A stretch of 64,000 nucleotides of DNA from contig JAUIRK010000605.1 of the NCBI GenBank assembly GCA_030549495.1, positions 124,001-188,000 on the forward strand, read 5' to 3'. Under the pieces are notes generated by a model. That model searched no databases, was not told where the DNA came from, and saw nothing but the letters and a program-made list of their open reading frames with translations. The position numbers were made by a program, and so were the translations under genes. The number at the start of each line of letters is the position of its first letter. The stretch's first letter is position 1. Positions 1 to 11,182 of this stretch are shown in pieces. The stretch is from Nectonema munidae (lineage: Eukaryota; Nematomorpha; Nectonematoida; Nectonematidae).

Positions 1-540
1 ATTTTATCACTCGCGGTTAATTGCAAAAACCTTGCCGTTAACTTCAATTACACAAATCGTGGTAATATATATTACGCACATTTGCTATCTGCTTATTCAC
101 CTTCTCGACCTGTTCTTTGTTACGTGTTTTCTCACTCCTGATGCTAGTAAGATATTTAACTTCTTTCTTTTGCACTTTTTATACCAACTACATTTCAGGA
201 TGTTAAATAAAAAGTTTATTTTGTATTGCTTTTATCACGACATTTCTAACATCTAATCATCAACATGAAATTTACGTCAGTTTAGTTATCAAACATACTA
301 AAGCAAATTTGTGTTGACCCTCTGTTTTTGAGGTTTTACCGGGTTTATCTAATTCACAAAGTTCTTACAAATAGTTCAAACGGGAATTTAACAAGTTTTT
401 AGAAAGTATTCAACCCCCTCTTATACCGATCAAGGCGATTGTTTAGAACTGTTCTTTAGATATATTTCAAATAGAATATATGATTTAGTTTCAGAGGTTT
501 CTACGTTTTCTGAAGCGATAAACTGTATACAAAAGAGGAA
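1..540. other. AT-rich stretch, no gene seen
   Basis: Only short chance reading frames. I see no repeat structure, RNA gene or splice-bounded frame. Confidence 0.5.
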
Positions 541-1830
541 CTTTATTTATGCTAGCATCTACTAATGAATCGAAAGCAAAATGAAACTGAAGATGTAGAA
601 TGTAGATACTTTTGTATCCGAGTTAAGAAAAATGGTAAAGGATTGTAAAGTAAAAGCTGTAGTACTAAAAGACCCCTCAATAAGAACAAGGATGCTTGCA
701 GCTGATTACTCTTTAGAGAAAACAATCAATTTAGCTAGATCATTAGAGTGCAAAGAAAAACTCATTAGCATATAAGAATAATTCTTTGGTCCCAGCTGTA
801 GTTTCAAAAATTTTCAAATGCAGCAATACGTTGAGAATGTTAACTGTGGTAATCAAGTACATTCTAGGATACATTGTCCCATGCGTTTCGTAGTATGTCA
901 CTCTTGTGGCAAAACAGGCCATTTTTCAAAAATGTGTCTAAAAAAAGTTTCATGTTAAATCTTAAACTTTGTTAAAAGTAAACATTGACCTTATTTTAAG
1001 GAAAATTTTTTTTTAAAAAAAAAAAGTTAATAGTTAACAGCTGCCATTTAAAAAATTACCAAAACTAGCGACCCTCAATATATCACACGATTTTTCCGAC
1101 CAATTTGTGTAAAGGAGAAAAAATTAAGAGTTCTCATGATCTTGACACTCACTCCATGCATGGAGTTGAATCGCTGCTCTCATTCAACAAATTCTGAAGA
1201 ATGGTCCTGAACGTTCTTTCTCATGTTCTAATCAAACGTGGGTAGCTCCTGCAGGATTAAAAGACTTCAAATGCCTAAAAATCCTTAAATACTGTTTGTC
1301 CTATGCTTAAAAGTAACGCTAGATTCTCATTCTTTTAAAGTTTTAGCCAAAGTGATAAAGAACAGATAACCATAATCAGAAAAGTCGTCATTGCTGAACG
1401 CCTAAAGAAAAGGTAGTCTCGATAATTAAGAAAGCCGAGATTACATCTCCAACATTCGTCATTCCTAAAAAGGATGGAGGACAGATTTATCTCAGACTTT
1501 TCCTTTTCAAGGGAGTTATAAAAAAAAGCCTTTTATAAACTTGAGTCTGGCGCCTTAGACCGTTCGGCCATCCTGACCTTTAAAAAAGCTTCGAGTCTCA
1601 AAGTATTCTGATTTTAAAGAATCTTCTTGATGATCTTAGGCTTTTTTATCAGGTGATATGAAGAAGTATTCAGCCTCAATATTTGTCAACCAATCAAAAG
1701 TTTTTTTCTGATGAAATCATTCGTGATGTTCATTGTTCAATTACAAGTTTTCCTTCTTCATCTAAAAGACTCTTTCACGTAAAAGGAAAAAGATTTACAA
1801 ATTGAATTGAAATTAAAAAATATCTTGATA
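541..1830 (+). mobile_element. Old Ty3/gypsy-type LTR retrotransposon fossil (gag to start of reverse transcriptase)
   Basis: Very worn remains of a Ty3/gypsy-like element read on the plus strand. In order: a stretch resembling the C-terminal part of gag (about 640-770), a retroviral-type CCHC zinc knuckle (C-x2-C-x4-H-x4-C at about 895-945), and, after a poorly readable protease-like interval, the segment that opens a reverse transcriptase (the PKKDGG motif near 1475). No pair of long terminal repeats was found. The decay is heavy with many breaks, so it is clearly an ancient, dead copy. A tRNA-Leu half and a hAT MITE lie within or just beyond it. Confidence 0.6.
1540..1577 (-). pseudogene. 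tRNA-Leu(CAA) 5' half
   Basis: The reverse complement reads as the first 38 nt of an animal tRNA-Leu(CAA): GTCAGGATGGCCGA start, the A-box region GGCCGAACGGTCTAAGG, then the anticodon stem with CAA and one G. It stops where the intron of intron-bearing tRNA-Leu(CAA) genes begins (known for the family). No variable arm, T arm or B box follows, so it is a half, not a gene. It could be an integrated tRNA half or the remnant of a tRNA pseudogene whose 3' part was lost. Confidence 0.7.
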
Positions 1831-1882
1831 GTGACTAAATCTCCAAATATTGTTACCTGAGACAGCTTTGATAACTCTGACC

Positions 1883-2141
1883 CAATGGCGGATCCAAGAG
1901 AGGGGGGGGGGGCTCATGGGCTTAGCCCCCCCTATGAAAAATGGCTTCAAAAATTACCCTTACATGAAACTTTTGCAATTTATTCATGGCAAAATAATGT
2001 TAAAAATATGAAAACAGGTAATTAGTGATTCTAAAAGACATAATACAGCAGTCGTATTCTCTGAAGACTTTTAGCAAAATTGCAAAAAATTTAAATAGAT
2101 TTCGCCCCCCCCCCTATAAGAAATTTCTGGATCCGCCACTG
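1883..2141. mobile_element. hAT-type MITE with perfect 8-bp target duplication
   Basis: Terminal inverted repeats CAATGGCGGATCCA (left) and CAGTGGCGGATCCA (right, reverse complement). Both sides carry the same 8-bp target duplication CTCTGACC (1875-1882 and 2142-2149), diagnostic of hAT insertion. It is 259 bp with no coding capacity. A run of G near the left end and a run of C near the right end form a subterminal G/C-tract inverted repeat. The element at 35249-35530 has the same design, and the left end at 7500 has the same terminal word. Confidence 0.9.
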
Positions 2142-2494
2142 CTCTGACCTATTCAAAATTTTGAGATTTCCTACCCATCTTAGTGAAATGATAATTCTAA
2201 TCATAGCTGATAGGGGACTTCTTTTTCACGGTCAAAATATCTTTTGAAGCACACAATATTAGATCATTATTACAGCACTTCCTAAAACATTGGAACATGG
2301 AAGATCTTTCATTTAGTCAAGATTTTTGATCACACGTTTTCTTTTCAATTATTTTTCAGATTGCTTCCTTCCTTCAAATCAATCTTCAAAGGATTTTAAT
2401 ACGTTTTTTTTAATAAATATTTCATCATACTATTATTTATACGCCAGAATAAAAAAAATATATTTTTACTAAACTAATTCAATTGCCTAAACTA

Positions 2495-2955
2495 TTTTGC
2501 CTAAATGGAGTACAGAAATAAAATAAGCATAGTCGATTTAGAATAAAAACAGATATTTTATTAAAATATTTTTGGACATAGATTTTAAAAAACCCCTAAA
2601 TGCAAAATCTGATTTCAGAAATAAAACTAGTATGGTTGATTTGGTATAAAAATATACATTTCATGTAAAATTTTAATATTTTTGAAGACAGTTTTCAGAC
2701 ATAAACAGCATATTTTATTGACAATTGAGATATTTTTAAACCCTAAAAGTAAAAACTGAGTTGAGAAATGAAACTAGAATGCTTAATTTGATATAAAAAC
2801 ATTTTCATGTAAAATTAGAGAGAATATTTTTGGAGATAGTTTTCAGACATAAACCGCACATTTGATTGACACTGAAATATTTTAAAACCTCTAAATGCAA
2901 AAACTGTGTCCAGAAATAAAACCAGCATAAAAAGATATATACCATTTTTAGTTCT
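2495..2955. repeat. Tandem satellite, period about 146 bp
   Basis: Successive units each carry the order CCTAAATGCAAAA, CAGAAATAAAAC, a GATTTGGTATAAAAA-like word, TTCATGTAAAATT, and TTTTCAGACATAAAC. Unit anchors fall near 2495, 2595, 2741 and 2890. The first unit is shorter. The same unit resumes near 3880, after the fold-back element, showing that the array was split by that insertion. Confidence 0.75.
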
Positions 2956-2957
2956 AA

Positions 2958-3095
2958 ACGGTCTTTTTTAAATTCTAAACTGTCTTTTTCAAATTCTAAA
3001 CTGTCTTTTCCAAATTCTAAAGTCTCTTTTTCAAAGTTGAAAGTGTCTTTTTCAAATTTGAAAGTGTCTTTTTTAAATTCGAAAGTGTCTTTTTT
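2958..3095. repeat. 21-bp tandem repeats
   Basis: About seven degenerate copies of a 21-bp unit of the form AAATTCTAAACTGTCTTTTTC, drifting toward AAATTCGAAAGTGTCTTTTTT. The last copies form the outer end of the fold-back inverted repeat. The same unit appears near 20620-20640 and 20881-20920 around a nested MITE. Confidence 0.8.
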
Positions 3096-3867
3096 GATTT
3101 TACTTTTCTGAATAAGCCTTGAAGTCTTGTTTCTTAATAAATGCGCGTAATATTATGTGGGATTGTCAGGTTCTGTAGACGTGTTGAAACTTGAAAGATA
3201 CACTGATAATTTTCTAATTCTCCGCCTCTATTTTAATTCGATGCAACTAGCAGTTCATTTATTGACAAGTTTTTAACTCTTCAATTTTTGCCTTCTGCAT
3301 AGATTGTTTTTATATTATAGTAACATAGAATTAAAAATTTTTTTTAGTTTGTATCGAAAGTTTCAACTAAGCAAAAAAGTGAATTTTAAAACTTAGTTTC
3401 AAAAAACGTTTTACATCCATTTTAATATCCATTATATAATGAAAAAAAGTGTTCACAGAAACTTCTTTATTATCATTCAAGTAATTTAAAGCAAAAAAAC
3501 AGTGAGGAATTCAAAAGCTACATTGCACATGCACTACGTAACATACAAAAAGGGCAAATGGGAGTTTCTATTTCTTCATAAAATTTGATATATTGTTTTT
3601 GCTTTAAATTACTTGAATGATAATAAAGAAGTTTGTTATCATAAACTTATATTGTTAAGCAAAAACTTGTCTATAAATGAACTACTAGTTGCATCGAATT
3701 AAAATAGAGGCGGAGAATTAGAAAATTATCAGTGTATCTTTCAAGTTTCAACACGTCTACAGAACCTGACAATCCCACATAATATTACGCGCATTTATTA
3801 AGAAACAAGACTTCAAAGCTTATTCAGAAAAGTAAAATCAAAAAAGACACTTTCGAATTTAAAAAAG
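3065..3867. mobile_element. Fold-back element with ~210-bp inverted arms
   Basis: The arm 3065-3277 is repeated in inverted orientation, nearly identically, at about 3661-3867 (for example GCATCGAATTAAAATAGAGG in the right arm is the complement of the left arm). A second, shorter inverted pair lies inside (about 3460-3500 against 3598-3636), leaving a loop of about 100 bp. There is no coding frame. The high arm identity points to a recent insertion or to gene conversion between arms. It sits inside the 146-bp satellite array. No clear target duplication was recognised because the arms end in the 21-bp repeats. Confidence 0.8.
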
Positions 3868-3871
3868 ACAT

Positions 3872-4030
3872 AGGTATTTTCAAATCCTAAGTGCAAAAAA
3901 ATGAGCCCAGAAATAAAAACAGCATGGCGGATTTAGCATAAAAATATTTTATGTAAAATTTGAAAGTATATTTTATTAGATATATTTCTCATCAATCAAA
4001 ATTTTGATGGACATTTTCTAAAAAATTAAA
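3872..4030. repeat. Continuation of the 146-bp satellite
   Basis: Resumes the array with TCCTAAGTGCAAAA, CCAGAAATAAAAAC and AGCATGGCGGATTTAG words homologous to units at 2595-2940, directly after the fold-back element. Confidence 0.65.
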
Positions 4031-4381
4031 TATGTAAAGTGTTATGCGTTCAAGACTGTATATAATTATAAATTTTCTGAAAATGTTTGAATACTGAAAA
4101 ATTTTGATTGACAGTTTTTGACATGGAAGGGTCATTCAACTACGCTGAAAATGGTATCAAAAGATACAGCTAACGATTTTAAAAAAGTGACGAAATTTGA
4201 AGGGATTTCAGTTAATTTTGTACAATTAATTTTTTAGTGAAAGGCAGGTGACGTTTTACGCCCCCAGGACTAATAAGGTTTAAAAAAAGTTCACGTAATG
4301 TCATTTTCCAGAGGAATCATATATTTTCAAAATTGCCTTCAAAAGTTATACTTATTTTTCTCAGCAGGATTTTCAGATTAA

Positions 4382-4486
4382 CCGGTTATCGACAAAAATG
4401 TGAATCGTCTGCGTTTATAAATGCTTTTTAATACAAATCTTCTGCTTTATACTAGATATCGTCTGATTATTCTGGTCGTTAACGGG
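4382..4486 (-). mobile_element. TTAA-flanked MITE, group A (105 bp)
   Basis: Flanked by TTAA at 4378-4381 and 4487-4490. The right terminus, reverse-complemented, is CCCGTTAACGACCAG, then AATCAGACGATATCTA, identical in order to the element at 20699-20827. The left end lacks the palindrome that the full-length copies carry. TTAA duplication is the hallmark of piggyBac-type transposition (known); assignment to piggyBac is inferred. Confidence 0.85.
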
Positions 4487-4490
4487 TTAA

Positions 4491-6038
4491 TATATTCATT
4501 TCATGATTTACAGTGAATGTTAAATTTTAATTCTTGTAAAATTAACTGTGTTTCACATAACAATATTTTTTATCGAGGAACAGTATTAGATCAATGCATA
4601 TGTGGTATAATTAAGAGACATATGGAAGTAAGTTGCTTGCATCGTAGCTTTCCGATGGATAGTAGTGGCTAAGACAAAAATATATTCTTCAATCTGGTCA
4701 TAGCTTTCGAAAATTATAATTTCATCATCTCAATCGGGTCTAAATGTAGTTCACATTCTCTCTGAAAAAAAGTGAATGTCTATGTTCGTAGAACTCAGTA
4801 CAAAAGTAGCCAGAAGTATTTTCCTGGACGCTTGCTAATTTTGTTATTCCAGTTGCGACTTCACTTCTAATAAAATAAGTAAGTCTTTATTTATCCAAAT
4901 ATGAACGTTTTACATATGATAAGTTAGAAGGCACAACACAACAGTACTGAGGAGAAAAGGCCTATATGCCAATTCCATGAATCACAACTTAACAAAAGTT
5001 CATGGTTTAAATACAAAATGTATATGATGGCTTCGAGTAAATGGTTTTGGAAAAAAAGTTTCTTTGAACACAAATAAATATGATATACAAAATGTGTACA
5101 AATTCACTTATATATGATAAATATGTATGCAAATACGTAGGCAAATGGAAGTAATTCTCTAAAAAAAAAATAAAAAATGCTAATATGATTTGCTTTGTGT
5201 TATAATTTAAATCACCCTGAATGAGAACCATGCTACATTTCACTTGGGTGGACTGTAACTATTTTATGATTGTCATTTATTTTTAAACACTTTTTTTTCA
5301 AAATAGAATAATTTAATTTATTATGAAAAGTTCTGTGTTTTTACCAAAAACTTTCCTGATTTGCACAAGCTCTTAAATGTCTCAAAACTCCGTATTCCTG
5401 CTTATAACAAAAGCATTTAACAGTCTTCATGAGCTGAACATTTCTTCGCACGGCAAAAATATACTCAAAACAAACAGCCGAATAATTCGTTTCACAAAAA
5501 CAAAAGTATTCTCGCTGTAAAGAAAAAGTCACAAGCATTCGATTAAATAATTGTATTCACTCATCAAAACACACACACATAGTGGAAAAGTTCGCAAAAT
5601 ACTTATGCTAAACAGAAAATATTTTTAATGTATTGAAAATTGTCAAAAGCATAGGGTCGTCATATTTTTACATTATCAAACCGGGACAAAAATGGTTTGT
5701 AAAAAGTCAAGAACAAGATTTTGTAAAATATTTACTCTGAAAAATACATTGAAAGTAAAAGATGAGTTTTTATACTAATCACACTTGAGAATAAATTTTT
5801 CTAAACTCTAAGATTGGTGAAAGAAAAACCGGGGTTCTTATAAATCCTCCCAGATTCCGTTGTAAAGCGATTAAAAACCGCGGCATCTGGCAACCCTTTC
5901 ATACTGAAAGTAAACGCTAGTTAGAACATAAGCTTTTGATATTTAAAGAACACTCAACTTTTTAAAAAATAAATGTTCAAGATCAAAAAAGACATTAATT
6001 ATGTAAGCTTGTATTTTTTTTCATGATATGCACTTCCA
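4491..6038. other. AT-rich stretch, no gene seen
   Basis: Two chance minus-strand frames (5007-5243, 5341-5538) lack supporting signals. No repeat or RNA gene was recognised. Confidence 0.4.
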
Positions 6039-6666
6039 TCACTTCATTTTTATGTTAGAATTAGACCAAATAAATAGTTTAGAGAAACTTATTTGACATT
6101 TTTTATGGATATGAGTAAATAAAAAAAATTGAAAGTCGTACTGTATATATGCTTTTATGTGCTTATATTTGTATCGATAGTTCAGGCAGTAGGACGCATT
6201 TTCATTGTGATAAAGAAGTTTTTCGGGAAAGTCAAAAAAAGCTGACTTGAGCAAGCTTTGAAGTTGGTATTTGCTAGATGAATTTTTGTCCTCATTTTCA
6301 TGCTGTAATCTCTTGATCAGTACACACGGCAATTGAGAAGCTTCTTCTTCGAAAGTGTTTGATGCAACTGCCTCATTATTCTCAAGGGTGCAGTGGTAAG
6401 CAAAGAAAAGGGGCACGCTATAGGATTTGCATCTGCTGAAGTATGTGCTAGAGGTGATGGAAGAAGACGAATCGTCGTCGTGAAATCCAAAAACAATGAA
6501 AACGGTGATGAATGCGTCGGAGAGAAAGAGAGCTGGCGTCTTGAAGTCTTTGCTCGTAATCACTTCTTGCAGGTTGTCAAGAGATGCTAAAAGCTTTAGC
6601 TGACACTTCAAGCTTCCATCGTAACAATTGACGTAATATTCCTTGTAGCTTCTATTCTCTTTTTGG
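6039..6666 (-). CDS. Candidate host exon, function unknown
   Basis: A single open frame of about 208 codons on the minus strand, in an island with more GC than its flanks (best in 6200-6666). It begins after a good splice acceptor (TTCTTTTCCAG, AG at 6667-6668), which would leave the frame in phase 2. The protein has a hydrophobic patch (ALFLSDAFITVFIVFGF, possibly one membrane segment), an acidic-serine run (HDDDSSSS) and a lysine/asparagine-rich tail. The tail after about residue 160 looks like read-through into AT-rich non-coding DNA, so the true exon may end earlier at an unrecognised donor, or the stop at 6039 may be real. No domain was recognised and no polyadenylation signal was seen just downstream. 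A 65-codon plus-strand frame (6393-6590) overlaps it and is the likelier shadow. Confidence 0.3.
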
Positions 6667-7030
6667 CTGGAAAAGAACGTCTCAAAATGTTTTTTTATAT
6701 TTGTAATTTTATGTACTCTCTATTACCCCTAACATATCTACTTCACTATGAACTATAAAATTTACAAATATTGAAAAAAATGTATTTATCCATTTTTATG
6801 CACAATTTTTTTAAAGGCCTATCGAACAACATTGTTCCATAAATTATATGTCGCCTGTTTGAAGGTATTTAAAACTAATTGAAAAAGACAAGCATGCGAT
6901 TCGTTTTCAAAAAGTTTCCCTTAAAGCGTTGAGTAATTAACATTAAATGATATATTTAATAATTATAGACTTTTTAGACGTTATTAACCAGTTGTAAAAT
7001 TTGGTAAACAAATAAATTATAAAGAAAATT

Positions 7031-7158
7031 TAAAAAAGATATAAAAATATTCTGACTTATTTTCGCAGAAGATTCAGAGGAAAAGCATATAAATCTTTTT
7101 CCTCGGAAGAAGGCAATCTAGTGCCGAAACTAGTCGGGATATTTTTATATCTTTTTTA
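7031..7158 (+). repeat. 128-bp hairpin element with hammerhead-ribozyme-like core
   Basis: Perfect 20-bp inverted arms (7031-7050 and 7139-7158) extend inward with wobble pairs. Between them are two further hairpins: GAGGAAAAG pairing with CTTTTTCCTC (about 7076-7104), and GGCA/TGCC around a 6-nt loop (about 7112-7125), followed at once by GAAAC. The segment before the second hairpin reads CGGAAGA, one change from the hammerhead consensus CUGANGA. The layout (three helices around CUGANGA and GAAA) is that of a hammerhead junction, but the cleavage side is imperfect. It is likely a decayed ribozyme-bearing repeat, or coincidence. Confidence 0.35.
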
Positions 7159-7499
7159 ATATCCTAATAAAATTTACAGTGTATTTGTTTACTTATATTA
7201 ACTAAAAATTGATTCTACATGAGTTTTATCCATTTTGGTGTATAGTACAAATTTTATGAAAAGTATAAAATATTATTATGGCAATTAGTATAATCATAAT
7301 CATTATTATTCACGACAAATGAACCATTTAGGCACAATATATGCAAAAAATGAATAAATTAATTAATTCACATATATATCCTCACATATTAATCAAAAAT
7401 CTAATTATTTTTTAATTTTGTATACTAATTTTCTTTAATTTTTGATAAAAATTTATTAGAAAAAGTTTATATTTTTTTAACTTATTGAAATCTGTATAT

Positions 7500-9059
7500 C
7501 AGTGGCGGATCCAAGGGGGAGGCCTCATGGGCAAGCAGGCTTTCTAATTTTTTTTTAATGTAAAAAATCTCTTAAATTTCTTAAAAAACAAATTTATTTT
7601 TCCTTATAAATTTGAAAATATTTTTTCCCTTTTCGGCATTCAGACGAATGTTACATTTTTTTGCACACTTTATATCTTCCTTGCGTTGTTTGCTCGAAAA
7701 TGTGCTTTTTTGATCAAATCTAACATATTCAGGTAATCTTATCGCTGAACAACCAGAAGGTAGTGTAATTTGTCTTCTAAAATCTAAAAATTGTTGCTTA
7801 TTTGCAATATACTTTCCATGCAGCCATAATAGAAAGAATGACAATATTGATAAAAGAGCCTAGTACCATTTTTTGTCTTTTAAGTTTGGCTGATAGGATT
7901 TTAACAATCTCTCCATCAAAACGACGCCTTGCTTTATTATAGGAACAAATTAGATGAGTTTGGAAACTTCTTTTACCCGTCTATTGAATTTATGAACAGG
8001 TTCGTGCGTATGCCCGTTACTTGCAATGCAACAGAGAGAATTAACATGCCATTTTGCAATATAAACTTTAACATTAGAACAAAAATCAAAAGTTCATCTT
8101 TCTTTTTTTGTAAATCTTTATTTGAGATAAGATGATATGTAGCATTATCTAAATTCCTCCTAATAGTGCCGCAAGCACGAACGTTCATAACAGCTAAATC
8201 AGAGAGTAGAGCGACTAGAAAAAAGTAATCAAGGTAAATTGATGACAGGTAAAATTTAAAAAAGATGCAACATATCCCTCATTTTAAAACTATACGTGAA
8301 CCAAGTGGTGGCTGGAATTATCTTTGCCTTGATAAATTAATAAATTATAGGGATAGCACTATTTCGAAGCTCTGGATCTTGTGGTGAACTGTGTAAAAGA
8401 TTGTTTTAATCAGCCAGGCTATCAAGTGTATCGGCATCTAGAAAACGTTATTTTGAAATCTGTACGCGGCAACAATACATACAAAGAAGATTTGCACTTT
8501 GTCTTAAAGATCTATGGAGATGATCTGGACAAGACTTCTCTTTTTTCACAACTGGATTCATTTGCAACCTTCGCACAAAACAGCTTAAATGATTGATCAA
8601 CTGTGTCCATTTCCTTTTTGGTAACTTTAGTGACTCAGATGTCTCCAACTTCCAGATGCCTATTCTCTGAGATTGTAGATTTACTGCGACTTATTTTAGA
8701 ATTGCCAGCCACTAATGCCACAAGTGAAAGAACATTTTCTGCTTTGCGTCGAATAAAGACATATCTTCGTACTACTATGTCCCAAGAAAGGCTGAATCAT
8801 ATGATGATCCTGCACACGCACAGAGAGGCTACAGATGCCTTAAATATTTTTGAAGTTGCAAACGACTTTGTATCAGCACGAGATGGGCGTGCATTCATTT
8901 TTGGACGCTTTTAAATTATTTTAATTTAACTTTTAACTAAATACATTGTTTCATTTACATATTTGTCAAATTATTTAAGTAAAAATACGTCAGTTACTCC
9001 TTAACATTTTTTACGTTGCAGCTCGCATCCCCAATGTTATATACTTGCCGACGCCCCTG
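7500..9059 (+). mobile_element. Decayed hAT transposon (ZMYM/TTF-type)
   Basis: The left end CAGTGGCGGATCCA at 7500 is the same word that ends the MITE at 1883. The likely right end, reverse-complemented, is CAGGGGCGTCGGCAAG at 9059. The flanking 8-mers do not match (CTGTATAT against GTTTGTTA), so the two ends may not belong to one insertion. In between lies the C-terminal part of a hAT transposase (8360-8914). The region before 8360 is too worn to read. Confidence 0.55.
8360..8914 (+). pseudogene. hAT transposase, C-terminal part with dimerisation domain
   Basis: One reading frame, interrupted by a single in-frame TGA at 8594-8596. It begins YFEALDLVVNC and FNQPGYQVYRHLEN, characteristic of TTF/ZMYM1-like hAT proteins. 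It ends with the hAT C-terminal dimerisation domain (ELPATNATSERTFSALRRIK, then LRTTMSQERLNHMMILHTH), the best conserved part of the family. The N-terminal BED/TTF finger and the catalytic RNase-H-like region are not readable upstream, so the copy cannot make active transposase. Proteins of this type cut and paste hAT elements with 8-bp target duplications. Confidence 0.85.
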
Positions 9060-9771
9060 GTTTGTTACATTTTATAACATTAGTCAAGAAATTTTTTTTC
9101 AATAGCTATTTGGGAATGAATATTTTCACTAGCTGTTCAGTTTAAAAGCAAAAATACTCTATTTTGAGCAGAGATATTTTTTATAATGGTCGATTGTTAA
9201 ATTTTATAAGTAACACTGTACATAATCAAATACCTTTTTTAAAGAAAATTTGTTGATTATTATAGTAAAAATATAATATCGAAACAAAACGTTTCAGTTG
9301 TTAAAAATGTATTAGATCTATTTATGACAGATGTCAGAATTTTATTTGTAGACAGAAATAGTCAAAAAACGCAATGATTTTCTTGTTCTCGTATACTATG
9401 ATTTTTATGATTTATGTTTGTTTAAATAGTTTTTTTAATGATTTTGTGTTCTTAGACTTAAATAATTTTATGAAAAGTGATTAAACTACCTTTTTTTGTA
9501 TACCTTATTCCTTACAAAATGTAAAAAATAGAAGCGTTACCAAATCACAGTATTAGGGATAACTACTTCAAAGTTGGTTTTTGCTGCTTATAAAAACATG
9601 AAAATATCAAATAAACTATCTCATTTTTATGCCTCCTATTATTTAGAAATTATTCTGAGAACAGGCAGTTTCATTTTAAAATAGTGAACATTGCTTTATT
9701 AGTTTATTTTGTCTCCTTTCTCTCTTATGTTAATTATGTAGCAAATTTTTCAATTTTGAGTAAAAGGTAAG

Positions 9772-9929
9772 GTAAAGGTACCGTGGGTATGTTTTCATTG
9801 ACAAGGCACTGGTGTACCGCTTATGTCAAAATATGAACAAATTGGTATCGATGACGAATCGAATCCATAGGCTTCCGTGCTGAGTCCATCACCTTAATCA
9901 ACCTGCCATGCCACCCATATGCTGTAGGG
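9772..9929 (-). repeat. tRNA-derived SINE, split by a hAT MITE
   Basis: On the minus strand a pol III B-box-like word (GGATTCGATTCG, about 9853-9864) follows a tRNA-like 5' region (GGCAGGTTGATTAAGG). The body ends in CCACGGTACCTTTACC. A partial second copy of the body lies at about 25224-25320. The hAT MITE at 9930-10196 inserted into its 5' part, duplicating CTGTAGGG, so the SINE is older than the MITE. No autonomous partner was identified. Confidence 0.5.
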
Positions 9930-10196
9930 CAGGGCTACTCAACTATTATAAGCAAAGGTCCAGTTAGACAAGTTCCGATGTATGCATAGGTACAAAAATT
10001 TTTATTACATGAAATGAAGAAAATAAAACAACCATCTCAGAAAAGAATAATAAAATTATAATTTCACTAACAAATCAATGTTCATTTTAATAATAAATAA
10101 TGATTGGAATTCTTAATAATATTGTTCGCCTGGAGTCCAACTACAACACTCAAAAGGTCTGAATTCGGACCGTGGGCGGCCAATTGAGTACCTCTG
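9930..10196. mobile_element. hAT-type MITE with perfect 8-bp target duplication
   Basis: Left terminus CAGGGCTACTCAACT, right terminus (reverse complement) CAGAGGTACTCAATT. The same 8-mer CTGTAGGG flanks both sides (9922-9929 and 10197-10204). It is 267 bp and non-coding. The terminal words differ from those of the 1883 and 35249 elements, so it is a separate hAT family. Confidence 0.92.
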
Positions 10197-11101
10197 CTGT
10201 AGGGGATACGTCAAATTAGTTTTCAAAAAACTTAAGTTATGCTGTAAAATTTTTTAGTTTTTGTTGAAGCTCTATAACTTTTTCTGATAGACTTTTTTTC
10301 CTTAAAAGTTATTATAAGGGAAAATCATTGCAAAATGTTAAAAGTTATTTTACTTTTTGTAGATTTTTGTAGCTTGCACCAGTTTAGCTTATAAACTATT
10401 TTTGAATAATGATGAGAAAAATGAAGTAATGCAATCTTAATTTATTTTGATTTTTGTTGCGTTTTTTATTTTTTATTGTTTGAGTTGTTTTACATTTTTG
10501 ATAGAAATTACCTCAGAAAAGTTATCAAATTTGGATGTGTTTTTTTATTTATTTTTCTCAATAAAACATTTTCATTTTTTAGAAAAAAGAAATAGAACAA
10601 CTGAAAATAAATGAATGATTTTCATTCAATAAAATTTTCAATTTTTTCATTGTTAATTGATATCTTTAACATATTTAAAACATTTTCTACACATAATTTG
10701 GAGATGGTGCGCATCTATTTGAAGTGAGAAAGAAGGAGCTATATATAAGTCCTCATTCATTGTTGACGTTAAGTTAATAGGGGGGGGGTTAAAGTTTTTT
10801 AAGCTTAATAAGGGTGAAAAAAATAGACAAGGGAAGGTGAACAGAAAAATGTGTCTTTGGAGGTTGAAAGTCCGCCCCCTCTAATAAATTCAAGGATGTG
10901 CGCTCCTGGTTATAAGTAAAGGATGTTCAAAGATACAAGGAAGATTTGTAAAAATAAATCTCACAAGAAAAGATAAGTCGTTAAAAATAAAAGTTTAGCT
11001 TTTATAAATATTTTTGAAAATACCTTCTTTTTATTTATATTAGAATCTTCAGTTAAATCCATATATATTGGTATCTAAAAAAAATTTAAAAAAATTAATA
11101 G

Positions 11102-11107
11102 AAAAAA
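11102..11107 (-). terminator. RNA polymerase III terminator of tRNA-Lys
   Basis: Six T residues on the minus strand, 2 bases after the tRNA 3' end, the usual pol III stop. Confidence 0.85.
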
Positions 11108-11109
11108 TA

Positions 11110-11182
11110 CGCCCAACGTGGGGCTCGAACCCACGACCCTGAGATTAAGAGTCTCATGCTCTACCGACTGAGCTAGCCGGGC
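11110..11182 (-). tRNA. tRNA-Lys (anticodon CTT)
   Basis: A 73-nt cloverleaf on the minus strand. The acceptor stem GCCCGGC pairs with GTTGGGC, allowing one G-U pair. The D arm is TAGCTCAGTCGGTAGAGCA, the anticodon loop ACTCTTAAT carries CTT, and the T arm GTGGGTTCGAGCCCCAC has a perfect B box. The discriminator base is G and there is no intron. A T6 run follows. All invariant positions that I can check are intact, so this looks like a working gene and is the most certain functional host locus in the window. Confidence 0.97.

Noticed and set aside
10700-10908. Possible hAT MITE with right end CAGGAGCGCACATCC
   Set aside because: The left end does not begin with CAG and the flan­king 8-mers do not match.
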